A stretch of 64,000 nucleotides of DNA from the NCBI RefSeq assembly GCF_000622365.1, contig NZ_JASC01000013.1, positions 248,001 to 312,000 of the forward strand, given 5' to 3'. Positions within the stretch are counted from its first letter, which is position 1; the number at the start of each line of letters is the position of its first letter. Source of the stretch: Sulfitobacter noctilucae (GTDB taxonomy: Bacteria > Pseudomonadota > Alphaproteobacteria > Rhodobacterales > Rhodobacteraceae). Below, piece after piece: positions 63,459 to 64,000 of this stretch. The notes beneath the pieces were generated by a model that was given only the letters and a program-made list of their open reading frames with translations, ran no database searches and was not told the origin of the DNA. Made by a program: the position numbers and the translations under genes.

Positions 63459-64000
63459 TCAGTAGTTAGACAAAGTCTGCACGCAGGTCTTCGTCTCGGT
63501 GTTGTACATACCGCAATCAAGGTCTTTCCAATCGGAGGTCAGCTTGGCTGATTCCGGCAGGTAATCTGTCCACGCATCGCCTGGCACTTCTTCGGTCTGG
63601 CTGATGATGTCGAACTGACCCTCGGCTGTGATTTCGCCAATCAAGACAGGCTTGGCCAAGTGGTGGTTCGGCAACATCACTGCTGTGCCGCCGGTCAGGT
63701 TTGGAAACTCCTGACCATACATCGCTGTGCGGACAGCATCCACATCGGTGGTTTCTGCGGCTTCGACCGCGTTCACCCACATGTTGAAGCCGATGTAATG
63801 CGCTTCCATCGGGTCGTTTGTCACACGCTCTTCACCCATGCGCTCTTTCCACGCCGCGATCCATTCGGTGTTCGCAGGCGTGTCGGCAGATTGAAAATAG
63901 TTCCACGCCGCCAGGTGACCGACAAGGTTGCTGGTATCCAAACCAGAAAGTTCTTCCTCGCCCACAGAAAAGGCAACCACGGGGATGTCATCCGCAGAAA
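63459..64000 (-). CDS. urtA: Urea ABC transporter substrate-binding protein UrtA, C-terminal part (runs off the window)
   Basis: About 180 C-terminal residues are present. Family marks are LVGHLAAWNYFQSADTPANTEW, DPMEAHYIGFNMWVNAVE, LPNHHLAKPVLIGEI and the ending DCGMYNTETKTC. The 5' end lies beyond 64000. UrtA captures urea in the periplasm. The gene leads the urtABCDE operon; no urease gene appears in the window. Confidence 0.95.
   Translation of the reverse strand, partial: SADDIPVVAFSVGEEELSGLDTSNLVGHLAAWNYFQSADTPANTEWIAAWKERMGEERVTNDPMEAHYIGFNMWVNAVEAAETTDVDAVRTAMYGQEFPNLTGGTAVMLPNHHLAKPVLIGEITAEGQFDIISQTEEVPGDAWTDYLPESAKLTSDWKDLDCGMYNTETKTCVQTLSNY

Noticed and set aside
58821-64000. 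Reading the minus-strand transporter as a branched-chain amino-acid (Liv) system
   Set aside because: The long UrtB N-terminal part, the TEGIQPNIIQ form of UrtE and the SHGQ signature of UrtD fit the urea system better.

Overview
The window is a chromosomal segment of an alphaproteobacterium, most likely a marine Roseobacter-group member (Rhodobacterales, Sulfitobacter- or Roseobacter-like). This rests on gene content and style only: leuC-leuD...leuB split by unrelated genes, a TRAP transporter, three ABC uptake operons, dense 1-4 base gene overlaps (ATGA, TGATG) and high-GC core genes. No 16S or other marker gene is present, so the genus is an inference.

Layout. (1) 1-8.5 kb: start of rsfS (cut by the window edge), a flavodoxin/ferredoxin reductase-like flavoprotein, an MscS channel, then leuC, leuD, a membrane protein, a secreted endonuclease/phosphatase-fold protein and leuB, closed by a clear terminator; then a DUF3307 membrane protein. 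(2) 8.6-11.6 kb: a 1017-residue ABC-exporter-like protein without a Walker A motif, fused to a cyclic-nucleotide-binding domain. (3) 11.6-20.1 kb: an eight-gene operon on the minus strand (FAD amino-acid oxidoreductase, TRAP DctPQM, a BASS-like carrier, 5-oxoprolinase PxpB/C/A) with a divergent Asp/Glu-racemase-like gene. It looks like uptake and conversion of 5-oxoproline or D-amino acids to glutamate. (4) 20.1-24.4 kb: a YcaQ-type DNA glycosylase, a LacI regulator, a small secreted protein and a trimeric autotransporter with three 84-residue head repeats.

(5) 24.58-35.77 kb: an integrative mobilizable element of about 11.1 kb inserted at the 3' end of tRNA-Arg(CCT). A 15-bp direct repeat bounds it. 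Tyrosine integrase and a small accessory gene sit at the left end. A mobilization module (winged-helix protein, MobC, MobA with two genes nested in another frame) sits at the right end. Between them, in lower-GC DNA, lie a GHKL (MORC/MutL-like) ATPase, an unrecognised 413-residue protein and a C5-cytosine DNA methyltransferase, packed end to end. This trio is the best candidate for an undescribed restriction-like defence system.

(6) 36.1-47.1 kb: a beta-hydroxyacid dehydrogenase, a D-xylose-type operon (xylF-xylH-xylG-xylB) divergent from a ROK regulator, an FG-GAP/UnbV protein convergent with a di-haem peroxidase, and glucokinase. (7) 47.4-58.8 kb: a Liv-type ABC transporter, a GntR regulator and five enzymes (acyl-CoA ligase, acyl-CoA dehydrogenase, enoyl-CoA hydratase, old yellow enzyme, iron alcohol dehydrogenase), apparently one inducible catabolic operon for an unknown carboxylic acid. 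(8) 58.8-64 kb: the urea ABC transporter urtEDCBA on the minus strand, with urtA cut by the window end.

A theme across the transport operons: the solute-binding-protein gene (dctP, xylF, livK-like, urtA) is each time followed by a GC-rich hairpin in the only sizeable gap of the operon. That would fit higher expression of the binding protein than of the permeases.
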